The position numbers and the translations under genes were made by a program. DNA of 64,000 nt from Lewinellaceae bacterium (lineage in GTDB: Bacteria; Bacteroidota; Bacteroidia; Chitinophagales; Saprospiraceae): the NCBI GenBank assembly GCA_020636095.1, contig JACJYN010000003.1, positions 1,054,001 to 1,118,000 on the forward strand, written 5' to 3'. The notes below the pieces were generated by a model. The model searched no databases, was not told the origin of the DNA, and was given only the letters and a program-made list of their open reading frames with translations. Shown piece after piece: positions 52,340 to 62,228 of the stretch (position 1 is its first letter; every line of letters begins with the position of its first letter).

Positions 52340-52795
52340 TTATTTAAAAGAATCATTTTCAATTTTTTCCAGCTTGCCCAACCGCCGCTGATGGCGGGTT
52401 TCGCCGCTGTAGTGGGCGTGGAGGAAGGCAAAGAGAATCTCTTTGGCCAGCTCCGGGCCGATGACGCGGCCGCCCAGGCAGAGCAGGTTCAGCTCGTCGT
52501 GTTCCACTCCCTGATGAGCGGAATACGTTTCCGTGATGAGCGCCGCCCGTACGCCCTTGAATTTATTGGCCACAATCGCCGCTCCCACGCCGCTGCCGCA
52601 TACGGCGATGCCGCGGTCGATCAGGCCGGTAGATACCGCCCGCGCCAGAGGGGCGATATAGTCGGGGTAGTCATCCTCCTGATCCAGCGTTTTAGCGCCG
52701 AAATCGGTGACGTGGTAACCTTCTGCTTGGAGCAGGTGCAGCAGCTGCTGTTTGAGGGTAAATCCGCCATGATCGGCGGCGATTCCTATTTTCAT
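52340..52795 (-). CDS. rpiB: ribose-5-phosphate isomerase B
   Basis: 151 residues, normal for RpiB/LacAB. Starts MKIGIAADHGGFTLKQQL (phosphate-binding DHGG), with the active-site Cys in IAVCGSGVGAAIVANK near residue 68 and the anion loop NLLCLGGRVIG near 107. It interconverts ribulose- and ribose-5-phosphate, linking the product of gnd to nucleotide synthesis. It is the first gene of a two-gene unit with gnd, 148 bases from the divergent zwf. Confidence 0.96.
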   Translation of the reverse strand: MKIGIAADHGGFTLKQQLLHLLQAEGYHVTDFGAKTLDQEDDYPDYIAPLARAVSTGLIDRGIAVCGSGVGAAIVANKFKGVRAALITETYSAHQGVEHDELNLLCLGGRVIGPELAKEILFAFLHAHYSGETRHQRRLGKLEKIENDSFK

Positions 52796-52943
52796 GACAA
52801 TTTCTAGTATTTTGGGAAAACTTTGCCTTTATAATAAACCTTTATCATAACAGATGTTGGCAGGCATAGGTTGTTTAGGAAAAGTAAAGATAAGGATTGA
52901 TTTTCTATAACTCATAATAAGGTAAAAGATAACCCAACCCAAT

Positions 52944-54449
52944 ATGGACCCACAGGTACTTGTCATTTTCGGCGCTTCCGGCGACCTGGCTCACCGCAAG
53001 CTAATCCCCGCTCTTTATGCCCTTTACAAGGGGAAATTCCTTCCGGAAAACTTTGCTGTGCTCGGTGTCAGCCGGACCAGTTACTCCGATGATGGTTTCC
53101 GCAAGGAGGCTTTTCTGGACAACCCCCACCTCAACGGAGACGAAAAGGATGAAGGCTTCGCTAAAATGCTTTTTTACCAGGAAATAGATACCCTGGCTAA
53201 GGAAGATTATAAAAAGGTGCGCGGCCGCCTCACGGAGATTGATGAGACCCAAAAAACGGGAGGCAATTACATTTTTTACCTGTCCGTACCGCCCAGCCTG
53301 TATCCCAAAGTACCGGCTTATTTGGCGGAGCAGGGCCTCAATAACAGTGAAAATGGCTGGAAACGGCTCGTTATTGAAAAGCCCTTTGGCTACGACCTCG
53401 ATTCGGCGCGGTCGCTCAACAAGGAATTACAGCAGTATTTTGATGAGGACCAGATTTACCGCATCGACCACTACCTGGGGAAAGAAACGGTTCAGAACCT
53501 GTTGGTGACCCGTTTTGCCAATGGTATTTTCGAACCACTCTGGAACCGCAACTATATCCACCACATCGAGATCACAGCCGCCGAGAATATTGGGGTTGGA
53601 AAGCGGGGGGGCTACTACGACCATTCCGGGGCTTTGCGCGATATGGTGCAAAACCACCTGTTGCAGGTTGTCGCTCACGTGGCAATGGAGCCGCCGACAA
53701 CTGCCGATGCCGCTTCTATTCGCAACGAAAAGCTAAAATTGTTCCAGTCTATTCGCCCCATCGGAGAATCGGAAGTGGAAAAGTTCGCCATCCGGGGACA
53801 GTACATCGGCGCTTCCATTGAGGGAGAACGGGCGCCGGGGTATCGGGAGGAAGAAGGGGTGGATAAAGATTCCACGACCGAAACCTATGTGGCGCTGAAA
53901 TTTTTTATCGACAACTGGCGTTGGGCCGATGTGCCTTTCTACATCCGTACCGGCAAGCGCCTTCCAACCAAAGCGACGGAGATCGTCGTCTATTTCAAGT
54001 CGCCTCCTCATCACCTTTTTCGCAGCGAGCTCGACCTGATGAATATGAATAACCAGCTCATCATCCGCGTTCAGCCGGATGAAGGCATCTTGCTCAAATT
54101 CGGTATGAAAGTACCCGGCGCCGGCTTCAAGGTGAAGAACGTAGGGATGGATTTCCACTATTCCGACCTGACCAAGGCCACTGTGCCCGAGGCCTATCAA
54201 CGCCTTATCATTGATGTAATGAAGGGCGACGCTACCCTCTATGCCCGCGGAGACTCTGTTGAGGTCGCCTGGAAGTTTGTAGACCCCATCCTGAATGCCT
54301 GGAAAAACCAGGAGAACATCAAGCTGTACGGCTATCCCGCCGGCACCTGGGGCCCGGAGGTGGCCAACAAGCTGATCGAAGGAGATAACGTCAGCTGGCG
54401 CAATCCCTGCAGTAATTTGACGGATTCGGGGGATTACCGGTTGCTGTAA
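52944..54449 (+). CDS. zwf: glucose-6-phosphate 1-dehydrogenase
   Basis: 501 residues. NADP-binding GASGDLAHRKLIPALY at the N-terminus and the catalytic signature RIDHYLGKETVQN near residue 173, including the catalytic His. Further conserved stretches are VIEKPFGYDLDSARSLN and PFYIRTGKRLPTK. It oxidises glucose-6-phosphate to 6-phosphogluconolactone and makes NADPH. The pgl gene follows after 69 bases on the same strand. The intergenic region to rpiB is AT-rich and presumably holds both promoters, but no consensus box stands out. Confidence 0.97.
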   Translation: MDPQVLVIFGASGDLAHRKLIPALYALYKGKFLPENFAVLGVSRTSYSDDGFRKEAFLDNPHLNGDEKDEGFAKMLFYQEIDTLAKEDYKKVRGRLTEIDETQKTGGNYIFYLSVPPSLYPKVPAYLAEQGLNNSENGWKRLVIEKPFGYDLDSARSLNKELQQYFDEDQIYRIDHYLGKETVQNLLVTRFANGIFEPLWNRNYIHHIEITAAENIGVGKRGGYYDHSGALRDMVQNHLLQVVAHVAMEPPTTADAASIRNEKLKLFQSIRPIGESEVEKFAIRGQYIGASIEGERAPGYREEEGVDKDSTTETYVALKFFIDNWRWADVPFYIRTGKRLPTKATEIVVYFKSPPHHLFRSELDLMNMNNQLIIRVQPDEGILLKFGMKVPGAGFKVKNVGMDFHYSDLTKATVPEAYQRLIIDVMKGDATLYARGDSVEVAWKFVDPILNAWKNQENIKLYGYPAGTWGPEVANKLIEGDNVSWRNPCSNLTDSGDYRLL

Positions 54450-54518
54450 GGGCATTTGTCCAAGCACTTACTTTGGCAACCTAAATTTTAACCGGCTCAT
54501 AAAAGACAGTCAACCATC

Positions 54519-55238
54519 ATGCCGACACAGATTCACATTGCCGAAACGGCGGAACAAGTAGCGGAAGATTTTGCTCACTTCTTTGCCGACTGGGTGAAAG
54601 ATAAACCTATGGTGACGGTGGCCCTCTCGGGGGGCAGCACCCCCAAGGTGCTTTTTCGCCTTTGGGCAAACCAATATCAAGACAACATCGATTGGGAAAA
54701 GGCCCATTTTTTCTGGGGCGACGAGCGCTGCGTGCCCCCCGGTGATGAGGAGAGCAATTTCAAAATGGCCCATGACTTGTTCTTATCAAAAATCGGCCTA
54801 CCCCAGGAGAACATCCACCGCATCCGGGGAGAGGCGAATCCGGAAGAGGAGGCGCGCCGCTATGCAGAAGATATTCTCCGCAACGTTGCTTCCCGGAACG
54901 GTTCTCCTTCTTTCGATATGATCCTGCTGGGCATGGGCGATGACGGGCATACCGCCTCCATTTTTCCTCATCAGATGGAGCTGTTGTCCGCTGAAGCCCT
55001 GTGTGGGGTGGCTACGCACCCGGTAAGCGGGCAGCAGCGGATCACGCTAACCGGTAAGGTGCTCAACAATGCCCGGGAAGTGGCCTTTCTGGTGACCGGA
55101 CAGGGAAAGGCTCAAAAAGTGGAAGAAATTATAAAGGGAAAGGAGGGCAGCCAACGATACCCGGCAGCTCATATTGAGCCAACCCATGGAGCATTACATT
55201 GGTTCACCGACCAGGCTGCCGCAGCAGGGTTGGGTTGA
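54519..55238 (+). CDS. pgl: 6-phosphogluconolactonase (DevB type)
   Basis: 239 residues. Family motifs: VALSGGSTPKVLFRLW near residue 35, HFFWGDERCVPPGDEESNFKM near 65 and DMILLGMGDDGHTASIFPH near 130. It hydrolyses the lactone made by Zwf. With zwf upstream it forms a two-gene transcription unit, and gnd lies in the divergent unit. Confidence 0.96.
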   Translation: MPTQIHIAETAEQVAEDFAHFFADWVKDKPMVTVALSGGSTPKVLFRLWANQYQDNIDWEKAHFFWGDERCVPPGDEESNFKMAHDLFLSKIGLPQENIHRIRGEANPEEEARRYAEDILRNVASRNGSPSFDMILLGMGDDGHTASIFPHQMELLSAEALCGVATHPVSGQQRITLTGKVLNNAREVAFLVTGQGKAQKVEEIIKGKEGSQRYPAAHIEPTHGALHWFTDQAAAAGLG

Positions 55239-55332
55239 TGGGGTAGGCTAAGACTCTTTGTTGTTGGTTGCTAATTGTCCATTAACGGCCCAACGGCAAG
55301 GAATAAACAACTAACAACCAGCAACCAGCGAT

Positions 55333-55497
55333 CTACATTGCATCCAGTGCCTTAACCAGGTAAGTCAGCATAAACGGCATAGGGACCCAGAACCATTCGT
55401 CGGCAAACATCAGCATGAGAACGAAGATGACGAGGAATACCAGGAACAGGGCCCAGTCCATGGCTTTAGAATTCTTGCTAGTACTTGTTGTCTCCAT
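55333..55497 (-). CDS. 54-residue small membrane protein
   Basis: ATG at 55497, stop at 55333. The N-terminal 13 residues are polar and Ser/Thr/Lys-rich (METTSTSKNSKAM), followed by a strongly hydrophobic stretch (WALFLVFLVIFVLMLMF) and a second hydrophobic part (WVPMPFMLTYLVKAL), giving two likely membrane helices around ADEWFW. The codon pattern is regular and the gap would otherwise be empty. No family recognised. It lies between pgl and the SDR gene on the opposite strand. Confidence 0.65.
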   Translation of the reverse strand: METTSTSKNSKAMDWALFLVFLVIFVLMLMFADEWFWVPMPFMLTYLVKALDAM

Positions 55498-55591
55498 TGT
55501 CTTTGTATTTGCCGCAAAACTAATAAAAAGGTCAGGCTTTGAAAAGCTTGCGCCCCTTCAAACACATTTATGGCATAAAAAATGACAAATT

Positions 55592-56335
55592 ATGGAAAAA
55601 AGAGTGGTGATCATTACGGGCGGCGCACAGGGTATCGGAAAAGTTACGGCAGCCCGGCTGGCCGCTGGCGGCTGGCAGGTTGTGATCATAGATAAAGATG
55701 TGGATGCCGGGGTGGAGGTAGCGGCAGCAGTGGAGGGCTTGCGGTTTTTTCACGGCGATGTTTCCCGGTTGGAGAGCGTTCAGGAGGCCATACATGAGGG
55801 CGTAAGCCAATTTGGCCGAATCGACGGATTGGTGAATAACGCCGGGTTAGGTATTTCGAAACCCATCACCGAGCTCAGCCTGGAGGAGTGGAACCGGGTG
55901 ATTGGCACGAATCTCACCGGCGCCTTCCTGTTTTCCAAATACTGTGCACCGCATTTAAAAGATCGCCAGGGCGCTATAGTCAACATCGCCTCTACCCGCG
56001 CCTATATGTCGGAGCCCAATACCGAAGCATATTCGGCTTCAAAGGGTGGCCTACTGGCCTTCACCCACGCACTGGCGATGAGCCTTGCGCCCGAAGTACG
56101 GGTGAACAGTATCAGCCCCGGCTGGATAGATGTGACGGCTCATCAGAAGAGCAGCGAGCGTGAAGAGAAAACCTGGAGCCGGGAAGACCACGAACAGCAT
56201 CCTGCCGGCCGCATCGGCCTCCCCGAAGACATTGCGGAGATGGTGGCCTACCTGCTTTCTGAAAAAGCAGGCTTCATCACCGGGCAGGATTTTGTGATCG
56301 ATGGGGGTATGACGCGGAGGATGATCTATGTCTAG
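55592..56335 (+). CDS. short-chain dehydrogenase/reductase (SDR)
   Basis: 247 residues, classical SDR length. Cofactor motif TGGAQGIG at residues 9-16, NNAG near 82, catalytic Ser in NIASTRAYMS, and YSASKGG (YxxxK) near 150. The C-terminus FVIDGGMTRRMIYV is typical. Asp at the end of beta-2 (VVIIDKD) suggests NAD(H) preference. Substrate unknown. It stands alone, upstream of the ABC exporter by 84 bases. Confidence 0.93.
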   Translation: MEKRVVIITGGAQGIGKVTAARLAAGGWQVVIIDKDVDAGVEVAAAVEGLRFFHGDVSRLESVQEAIHEGVSQFGRIDGLVNNAGLGISKPITELSLEEWNRVIGTNLTGAFLFSKYCAPHLKDRQGAIVNIASTRAYMSEPNTEAYSASKGGLLAFTHALAMSLAPEVRVNSISPGWIDVTAHQKSSEREEKTWSREDHEQHPAGRIGLPEDIAEMVAYLLSEKAGFITGQDFVIDGGMTRRMIYV

Positions 56336-56419
56336 TAGTTTTTCTCCTAAATAACTGTTTAGGGGAACGCTTCTACCGGCCGGAGGGTTATCTTAGTTTT
56401 TAGCAAAACAGCCCCGACT

Positions 56420-58213
56420 ATGAGCTCGAAATCCTCCATCTGGAACAATCCCTATCTTTCCCTTCTCCGCACGGCGTGGAAATACGCCCGCGGGCAACAG
56501 CGCCGGTATCTGCTGATATACGGCATGTTCCTGCTCAGTAATATTACCGTGGCGCTGTTTCCCATTCTCTGGGGCGTGTTCATCAATGAAATTCAGAAGC
56601 AGGGCATGCATATCATGCGGTCGGTATGGATTTACGCGGGGTTGTACTTTCTGTTGCGCTTTATGGACTGGGTATTCCACGGCCCGGCCCGCATTCTGGA
56701 GCGCAACCTGGCGTTCGACCTGAGCCGAAATTTTCTGCAGGAGCTCTACCACAAAGCCTTACACCTGCCGGTGAAGTGGCATCAGGACCACCACAGCGGG
56801 GCCACTATCAACCGCATTCGCAAGGCCTACGAGGCCCTCAAGGACTTTTTCGATGCGGGCTTTATGTATCTGAAGACCTTCCTGAGTTTTGCCTTCTCCT
56901 TTGGAGCAATGATCTATTTTTCGCCCTTATTTGGCAGCATCGCCGCCGTGATGGGCGCCGGTGTTATATTCCTGCTGCTGAAATTCGATAAGCCATTCAT
57001 AGCCGCCTCCCGGGAGGTCAATGAGAAGGAGCACGTCGTTTCGTCCACCCTTTTCGACAGCCTTTCCAACATCATCACTGTGATCACCCTGCGGTTGGAA
57101 AAGCGAATGGAGCAGGGCCTGTTGGGCCGGGTGATGGACATCCTGCCGCCCTTCCGGCGCAAGGTCCTCGTCAACGAATGGAAGTGGTTTACCATGGAGA
57201 TGTGTGTAGCCATGATCTACGGCGTGATCCTGGTGGGGTATGTCTACCAAAACTGGGTTCCGGGCGAGACGTTCCTGATCGGAACGCTGGTAACGCTGAT
57301 GGCTTATGTGGAGCGCTTCACCGGTGTTTTTCACGGCATGGCCTGGCAGTACACGCAGATTGTGCGGTACGACACAGATGTAAAGACTGCTCAGAATATC
57401 ATCGACGCTTACAGCCTTCATCACCTTTCGGATACAGATAAGGCGCTGCCTGAAGATTGGAACCGCCTGGACATCGCCCGCCTCAACTTCACCCACAATG
57501 AAGGAGAAGCCTGGGTGGAAAAGCCCCAGGGGTTGCATGATCTGAGCGTTCACCTGCAGCGCGGCAAACGCATCGCCCTCATTGGAGAAAGCGGTAGCGG
57601 CAAAAGCACGCTGATGGCGATTCTGCGCGGGCTCTATCCCCCTGGCCCGGGCCTGGAAATGTCGGTGGATGGCCAGCCGGTGGCAGATATTGGCTATATC
57701 GCCAATCGGGTGACCCTTTTCCCACAGGAGCCGGAGATTTTTGAAAACACCATTGGGTACAACATTACCCTGGGGTTGCCGTTCGGCCCGGAGGAAGTGC
57801 AGAAGGTCTGCCGGGTGGCTCATTTCGATGGGGTGGTTGAGCAATTACCTCAGGGGCTGCTGTCCAATATAAAGGAAAAAGGCGTCAATCTCTCCGGCGG
57901 CCAGAAGCAGCGGCTGGCTCTGGCGCGCGGTATTCTGGCCGCCCGCGATAGCGACATTATCCTGATGGATGAGCCCACCAGCAGCGTAGACCCCAAAACG
58001 GAGGTGGAGATTTACCAGCGCTTGTTTAAAGAGTTTAAAGATAAGGCGCTGGTCTCCTCCCTGCACCGCCTGCACCTGCTCAATCAGTTCGACTACGTTT
58101 ACATCCTGGAGGGTGGAAAGGTCGTGGATGAAGGCACTTTTGAGGCGTTGCGCGCCAATAGCCCCGCTTTTCAGGAGCTGTGGCGCCATCAGGAGGAGAG
58201 TGTGACAGGATGA
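56420..58213 (+). CDS. ABC exporter, fused permease and ATPase (half-transporter)
   Basis: 597 residues: six-helix export-type membrane domain (about 30-320) and an intact nucleotide-binding domain. Walker A is GESGSGKSTL near residue 396, the signature NLSGGQKQRLALARG near 492 and Walker B IILMDEPTSS near 515. The H-loop is present as SSLHRLHLL. It would work as a homodimer exporting a lipid, drug or peptide; the sequence does not say which. It contrasts with the degenerate ABC protein at 13310-15082, to which it is only distantly similar. Confidence 0.93.
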   Translation: MSSKSSIWNNPYLSLLRTAWKYARGQQRRYLLIYGMFLLSNITVALFPILWGVFINEIQKQGMHIMRSVWIYAGLYFLLRFMDWVFHGPARILERNLAFDLSRNFLQELYHKALHLPVKWHQDHHSGATINRIRKAYEALKDFFDAGFMYLKTFLSFAFSFGAMIYFSPLFGSIAAVMGAGVIFLLLKFDKPFIAASREVNEKEHVVSSTLFDSLSNIITVITLRLEKRMEQGLLGRVMDILPPFRRKVLVNEWKWFTMEMCVAMIYGVILVGYVYQNWVPGETFLIGTLVTLMAYVERFTGVFHGMAWQYTQIVRYDTDVKTAQNIIDAYSLHHLSDTDKALPEDWNRLDIARLNFTHNEGEAWVEKPQGLHDLSVHLQRGKRIALIGESGSGKSTLMAILRGLYPPGPGLEMSVDGQPVADIGYIANRVTLFPQEPEIFENTIGYNITLGLPFGPEEVQKVCRVAHFDGVVEQLPQGLLSNIKEKGVNLSGGQKQRLALARGILAARDSDIILMDEPTSSVDPKTEVEIYQRLFKEFKDKALVSSLHRLHLLNQFDYVYILEGGKVVDEGTFEALRANSPAFQELWRHQEESVTG

Positions 58214-58393
58214 CTCATGTTTCCCCTTTTAAAAGAGTCTCTGAATATTTTCAGGTAATCATCCTCGAACAAGTTTGTCTTCTTTTTCAACCGATCCCTG
58301 GCGGTGGCTTATGGAAATTGGGCAGATTGGGTATATTTACACTATGGCTACAGAATATAGAGAATTGATCTTTATCTATTCTCTCTCACAAAA

Positions 58394-60325
58394 GTGACCG
58401 AACAGATGCATCAAAACGAGAACCTAGATTTACCCGGAGATTCCAGCCTGCCCAGCTCAGAAGAAGTGTTACTTGGACTGATGGACTTAGGAAGGGGGAG
58501 TTCAAAGTATACCGTGGAGGACTTTTTTCGTACTCCCGAAAAGGTGGCCTTTCAGCTTTCCCCGGGGGGAGAGTATCTGGCTTATCTGGGCCCTTACGAA
58601 CGGAGACAGAACATCTTTGTGCAAAAAATAGGGGAAAACAAAGCCGTTCGCATCACTCAGGAAACGGAGCGGGACATCGGCGGTTATTTCTGGTCGAGTG
58701 ACCAGCGCCTGGTCTATGTCAAGGACAGTGGGGGCGACGAGAATTTTCAGCTCTTTGCCGTCGATCGCGATGGTTCCAACGCCAGAGACCTTACTCCTTT
58801 TGAAGGTGTGAAAATCCAGTTGATCGACGATCTGGAGGACAATGAAGACGAGCTCATTATTGGGATGAATAAGAACAACCCCATGCTTTTTGAGCCCTAC
58901 CGGATCAACATCCGGACTGGAGCGTATACCCAAATTGCCGAAAACAACGATCCAGCCGAGCCCATTACCAGTTGGATGACCGACCACGACGGCAAATTGC
59001 GCATCGCTATAAAAACCATTGCAGGCGTAGAGCACAGCCTGCTGTACCGGGCCAGTGAAGAGGAGCGTTTTCGGGTGGTTATCACCACCAACTTCAAGGA
59101 AAGCCTGGAACCCATTTTCTTTGATTTCGATAATGGCAGCATCGTTTATGCCGTTTCCAACATCGGCCGTGACCGGGGGGAGATCGTCAAGTTTGATATG
59201 AATACCGGCCAGGAAACAGGCGAAGTAGTTTTTGCACACCCTGAGGTGGATGCAGGCAGCCTGATCCACTCCCGCAAACGCAAAGTCGTAACCGGCGCTG
59301 TGTATACTACCTGGAAACGGGAAATCCAGTTTTTTGATGAAACGCGCAGGGAGATGCAGGCCTACCTGGAGGAGGCTTTACCGGGCTACGAAGTGGTAGT
59401 CACCAGTTCTAATAAGAACGAGGACAAATTTATGGTGCGCACCTTCAGCGACCGCTCACTGGGCGCTTATTATTATTACGATCATTCAGAAGGTAAGCTG
59501 GAGAAAATTATTGAGGTAAGCCCCTGGCTGGATGAGGAGGAAATGTCTCCCATGAAACCGGTTCAATATACTTCCCGCGATGGGCTGACGATTCATGGTT
59601 ACCTGACCCTGCCCAAGGGCAAGGCGCCTCGGGAGCTTCCGGTGGTGGTCAACCCGCACGGCGGCCCCTGGGTGCGCGACAGCTGGGGCTACAACCCGGA
59701 AGTACAGCTGCTGGCCAGCCACGGGTATGCGATCCTGCAGGTCAACTACCGGGGAAGTACCGGCTATGGCCGGGCCTTTTGGCAGAAAGGCTTCAAACAA
59801 TGGGGCAACACCATGCAGGACGATATCACCGATGGAGTAAAATGGCTCATTGAAGAAGGGGTTGCCGCTCCGAAGCGCGTGGCCATTTACGGCGCCAGTT
59901 ATGGTGGATACGCGACCCTGGCGGGCATTACTTTTACCCCGGAGCTTTATGCCTGCGGGGTAGATTACGTAGGGGTTTCCAACCTGTTTACTTTTATGAA
60001 CACCATTCCACCTTACTGGAAGCCCTATCTGGAGATGCTCTACGAAATGGTCGGCCACCCGGAGGAAGACAAAGCCCTGCTGGAAGCGGGCTCTCCCGTT
60101 TTCCACATCGGACGGATACAGGCGCCCCTGTTTGTCGTTCAGGGCGCCAACGACCCCCGAGTCAATATCGATGAGTCCGACCAGATTGTCCGCTCCCTGC
60201 GCAGCCGGGGTATCGATGTGCCTTACATGGTGAAGTACAACGAAGGACATGGGTTTTCCAATGAGGAAAACCGGTTTGAGTTCTATAAGGCTATGCTGGG
60301 CTTTCTGGAAAAGCATATGAAGTAG
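58394..60325 (+). CDS. S9-family serine peptidase (prolyl oligopeptidase/acylaminoacyl-peptidase-like)
   Basis: 643 residues from a GTG; an ATG at 58406 is an alternative. No signal peptide, so cytoplasmic. The N-terminal beta-propeller (residues about 40-370) is followed by the alpha/beta-hydrolase domain: nucleophile Ser in YGASYGGYATLAG near residue 499, Asp in VQGANDPRVNIDESD near 585, and His in YNEGHGFSNEENR near 617. HGGPWVRDSWGYNPE holds the oxyanion loop. It cleaves short peptides or acyl-peptides. No clear operon partner. Confidence 0.93.
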   Translation: MTEQMHQNENLDLPGDSSLPSSEEVLLGLMDLGRGSSKYTVEDFFRTPEKVAFQLSPGGEYLAYLGPYERRQNIFVQKIGENKAVRITQETERDIGGYFWSSDQRLVYVKDSGGDENFQLFAVDRDGSNARDLTPFEGVKIQLIDDLEDNEDELIIGMNKNNPMLFEPYRINIRTGAYTQIAENNDPAEPITSWMTDHDGKLRIAIKTIAGVEHSLLYRASEEERFRVVITTNFKESLEPIFFDFDNGSIVYAVSNIGRDRGEIVKFDMNTGQETGEVVFAHPEVDAGSLIHSRKRKVVTGAVYTTWKREIQFFDETRREMQAYLEEALPGYEVVVTSSNKNEDKFMVRTFSDRSLGAYYYYDHSEGKLEKIIEVSPWLDEEEMSPMKPVQYTSRDGLTIHGYLTLPKGKAPRELPVVVNPHGGPWVRDSWGYNPEVQLLASHGYAILQVNYRGSTGYGRAFWQKGFKQWGNTMQDDITDGVKWLIEEGVAAPKRVAIYGASYGGYATLAGITFTPELYACGVDYVGVSNLFTFMNTIPPYWKPYLEMLYEMVGHPEEDKALLEAGSPVFHIGRIQAPLFVVQGANDPRVNIDESDQIVRSLRSRGIDVPYMVKYNEGHGFSNEENRFEFYKAMLGFLEKHMK

Positions 60326-60465
60326 ACATTAGATTTCATACTTCAGGTTGAAAACGCACCTTCCTGCCTGCCCAACTGGCGTTGGCCCGGCATGCAGGAA
60401 TGCACTATTTTCATCTCCAAAAATGAAAATTGAAGACCCTCTTATTCCAAATAATTGGGAAAAAC

Positions 60466-61992
60466 ATGAAAAAGCCCCTCCCGTCCGTTTTCTGGCCCGG
60501 GCTATTGGCCCTGGTACTGGTGAAATTGGCGCTCCACCTGTACACCAACACGCTTTGGGGTTTCCACCGCGATGAATTTCTCTACCTGTCATTAGGCCAT
60601 CATCTGGATTGGGGGTACTGGTCCAACCCGCCGCTCATCGGTTGGGTGAGCGCTTTGCTGCAGGCAATAATGGGCGAAAGCCTGTTTGCCATTCGGCTGT
60701 TTCCCATGCTGGTAAGCTGCGGCCTGCTCGCTTTGGTGGTGCTGCTGGCCCGCGAACTGGGCGCCGGCCGGTACGGGCAGTTTCTCGCCGGGGCCGCCAT
60801 GTTGCTGACGCCGGCCAACCTGCGGCCGGGCATGCTCTTCCAGCCGGTAATGCCGGATATTTTCTTCTGGGCACTGCTGGCCTATCTGGTTGTCCGGTAC
60901 ATCAATACGGAACAACCGCGCTACATCCTGTTTTTCGGCCTGGTGTTCGGGCTCAGTTTTCTGAATAAATATTCCACCGGGTTTGCCCTTATCGGAATGG
61001 CCGGGGCGCTGTTGCTCAGCCCTTACCGGCGGATGCTTTGGAGCCGGCCGGCGGCGTTGGCGGCGCTGGCAGCTCTGGTGCTGATCTTACCCAATCTCAT
61101 TTGGCAGTATCAGTATGGTTTTCCGGTGGTGGCCCACATGCAGGAGCTGGCGGAAAATCAGTTGGTGAATGTGCGGATTAAAGATTTTTTCACCTCCCAA
61201 TTGTTCATGAACCTGCCTGTGGCCATGGTATGGGTGGCGGGCCTGATTTGGTTTTTCCAGCCGGAGAACCGGCGCTACCGGTTGCTGGGATGGTATTTTT
61301 TGCTGGTGTTTTTTTTACTGCTGTTGCTGCGGGGCAAGCCTTATTATACGCTGGGGTTGTATCCGCCGCTCATCGCCGCGGGCGCAGTCTGGTGGGAAAA
61401 TATCCTACGCCGGGTTTGGCTGCGGGTAGCCCTTCCGCTGGTTATGTTCCTGTTGCTCCTTCCGGTCCTTCCACTGGGCTTGCCGGTGCTGCCTTTGCCA
61501 CAAATGCTTCAATATTGCACGTTCCTGGCCGAAGAAATTGGCTTCGACGGGCCAATGCGCTGGGAAGACGGCCGGATACATCCCTTGCCACAAGACTATG
61601 CGGACATGCTGGGCTGGGAAGAACTGGGGGCGCTGGCGGTTAAGGCCTGCCAGGCGGCCGAAGGCGAATCCATTTTCCTTTACGCTGAAAACTACGGCGA
61701 GGCGGGTGCTGTCGATCATTATGGAAAAGGGAAGGGGATACCGCCGGTTGTCAGCTTCAGCGATTCCTACCGGCTGTGGTTGCCCGAGGCCACTTCCGCA
61801 ACGACACTGATCTATATCAACGATGAATTGGGCGAAGACATCGCCCGGCTTTTTGAGGATATCCAACTCGTCGGCGCCATCACTCATCCCCACGCCCGGG
61901 AGCGGGGTACTTCCGTTTTTCTCTGCCGGCAGGCAAGGCAACCATTTGGGCTGTTCTGGGAAGAAAGAGTGGCGGAGGTGAGAGGAGAATAA
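60466..61992 (+). CDS. GT39/ArnT-like polyprenyl-phosphate glycosyltransferase
   Basis: 508 residues from the ATG at 60466; the TTG at 60430 is rejected. Many membrane helices. The first extracytoplasmic loop carries FHRDEFLYLSLGHHLDWGYW, with the Asp-Glu pair typical of GT-C enzymes, and WSNPPLIGW follows. The C-terminal 150 residues (from LPLPQMLQYCTFLAEEIG) form a soluble domain. It likely transfers a sugar from a polyprenyl-phosphate donor to lipid or protein at the periplasmic face. The acceptor is unknown. Confidence 0.88.
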   Translation: MKKPLPSVFWPGLLALVLVKLALHLYTNTLWGFHRDEFLYLSLGHHLDWGYWSNPPLIGWVSALLQAIMGESLFAIRLFPMLVSCGLLALVVLLARELGAGRYGQFLAGAAMLLTPANLRPGMLFQPVMPDIFFWALLAYLVVRYINTEQPRYILFFGLVFGLSFLNKYSTGFALIGMAGALLLSPYRRMLWSRPAALAALAALVLILPNLIWQYQYGFPVVAHMQELAENQLVNVRIKDFFTSQLFMNLPVAMVWVAGLIWFFQPENRRYRLLGWYFLLVFFLLLLLRGKPYYTLGLYPPLIAAGAVWWENILRRVWLRVALPLVMFLLLLPVLPLGLPVLPLPQMLQYCTFLAEEIGFDGPMRWEDGRIHPLPQDYADMLGWEELGALAVKACQAAEGESIFLYAENYGEAGAVDHYGKGKGIPPVVSFSDSYRLWLPEATSATTLIYINDELGEDIARLFEDIQLVGAITHPHARERGTSVFLCRQARQPFGLFWEERVAEVRGE

Positions 61993-62029
61993 AAAAAAGC
62001 CGGCAAAACCATCTCTGTAATGCCGGCTT
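61991..62029. terminator. bidirectional hairpin terminator
   Basis: AAGCCGGCA (61997-62005) pairs with TGCCGGCTT (62021-62029). On the minus strand the stem is followed by eight T, a good terminator for the gene at 62229-62546; on the plus strand it directly follows the glycosyltransferase stop. Confidence 0.75.
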
Positions 62030-62228
62030 AGTAATTTTCTGCCAACCGTTTCGGGTTGGCAGGATTCCCCTTATTAGTTATTGTTAAGTAGGTTTACGGT
62101 GGGAAAGGCAAATTGTTGCGCGAAGAAACAAAAAAGTGAGTGCAATCTGCCCTGATAATACGCCTCTTTTCTCAATGCCGGAGGCGCTGGTTTTAACTTT
62201 AAGAGCATGTTTGGAGGCTTCGGCAGGA

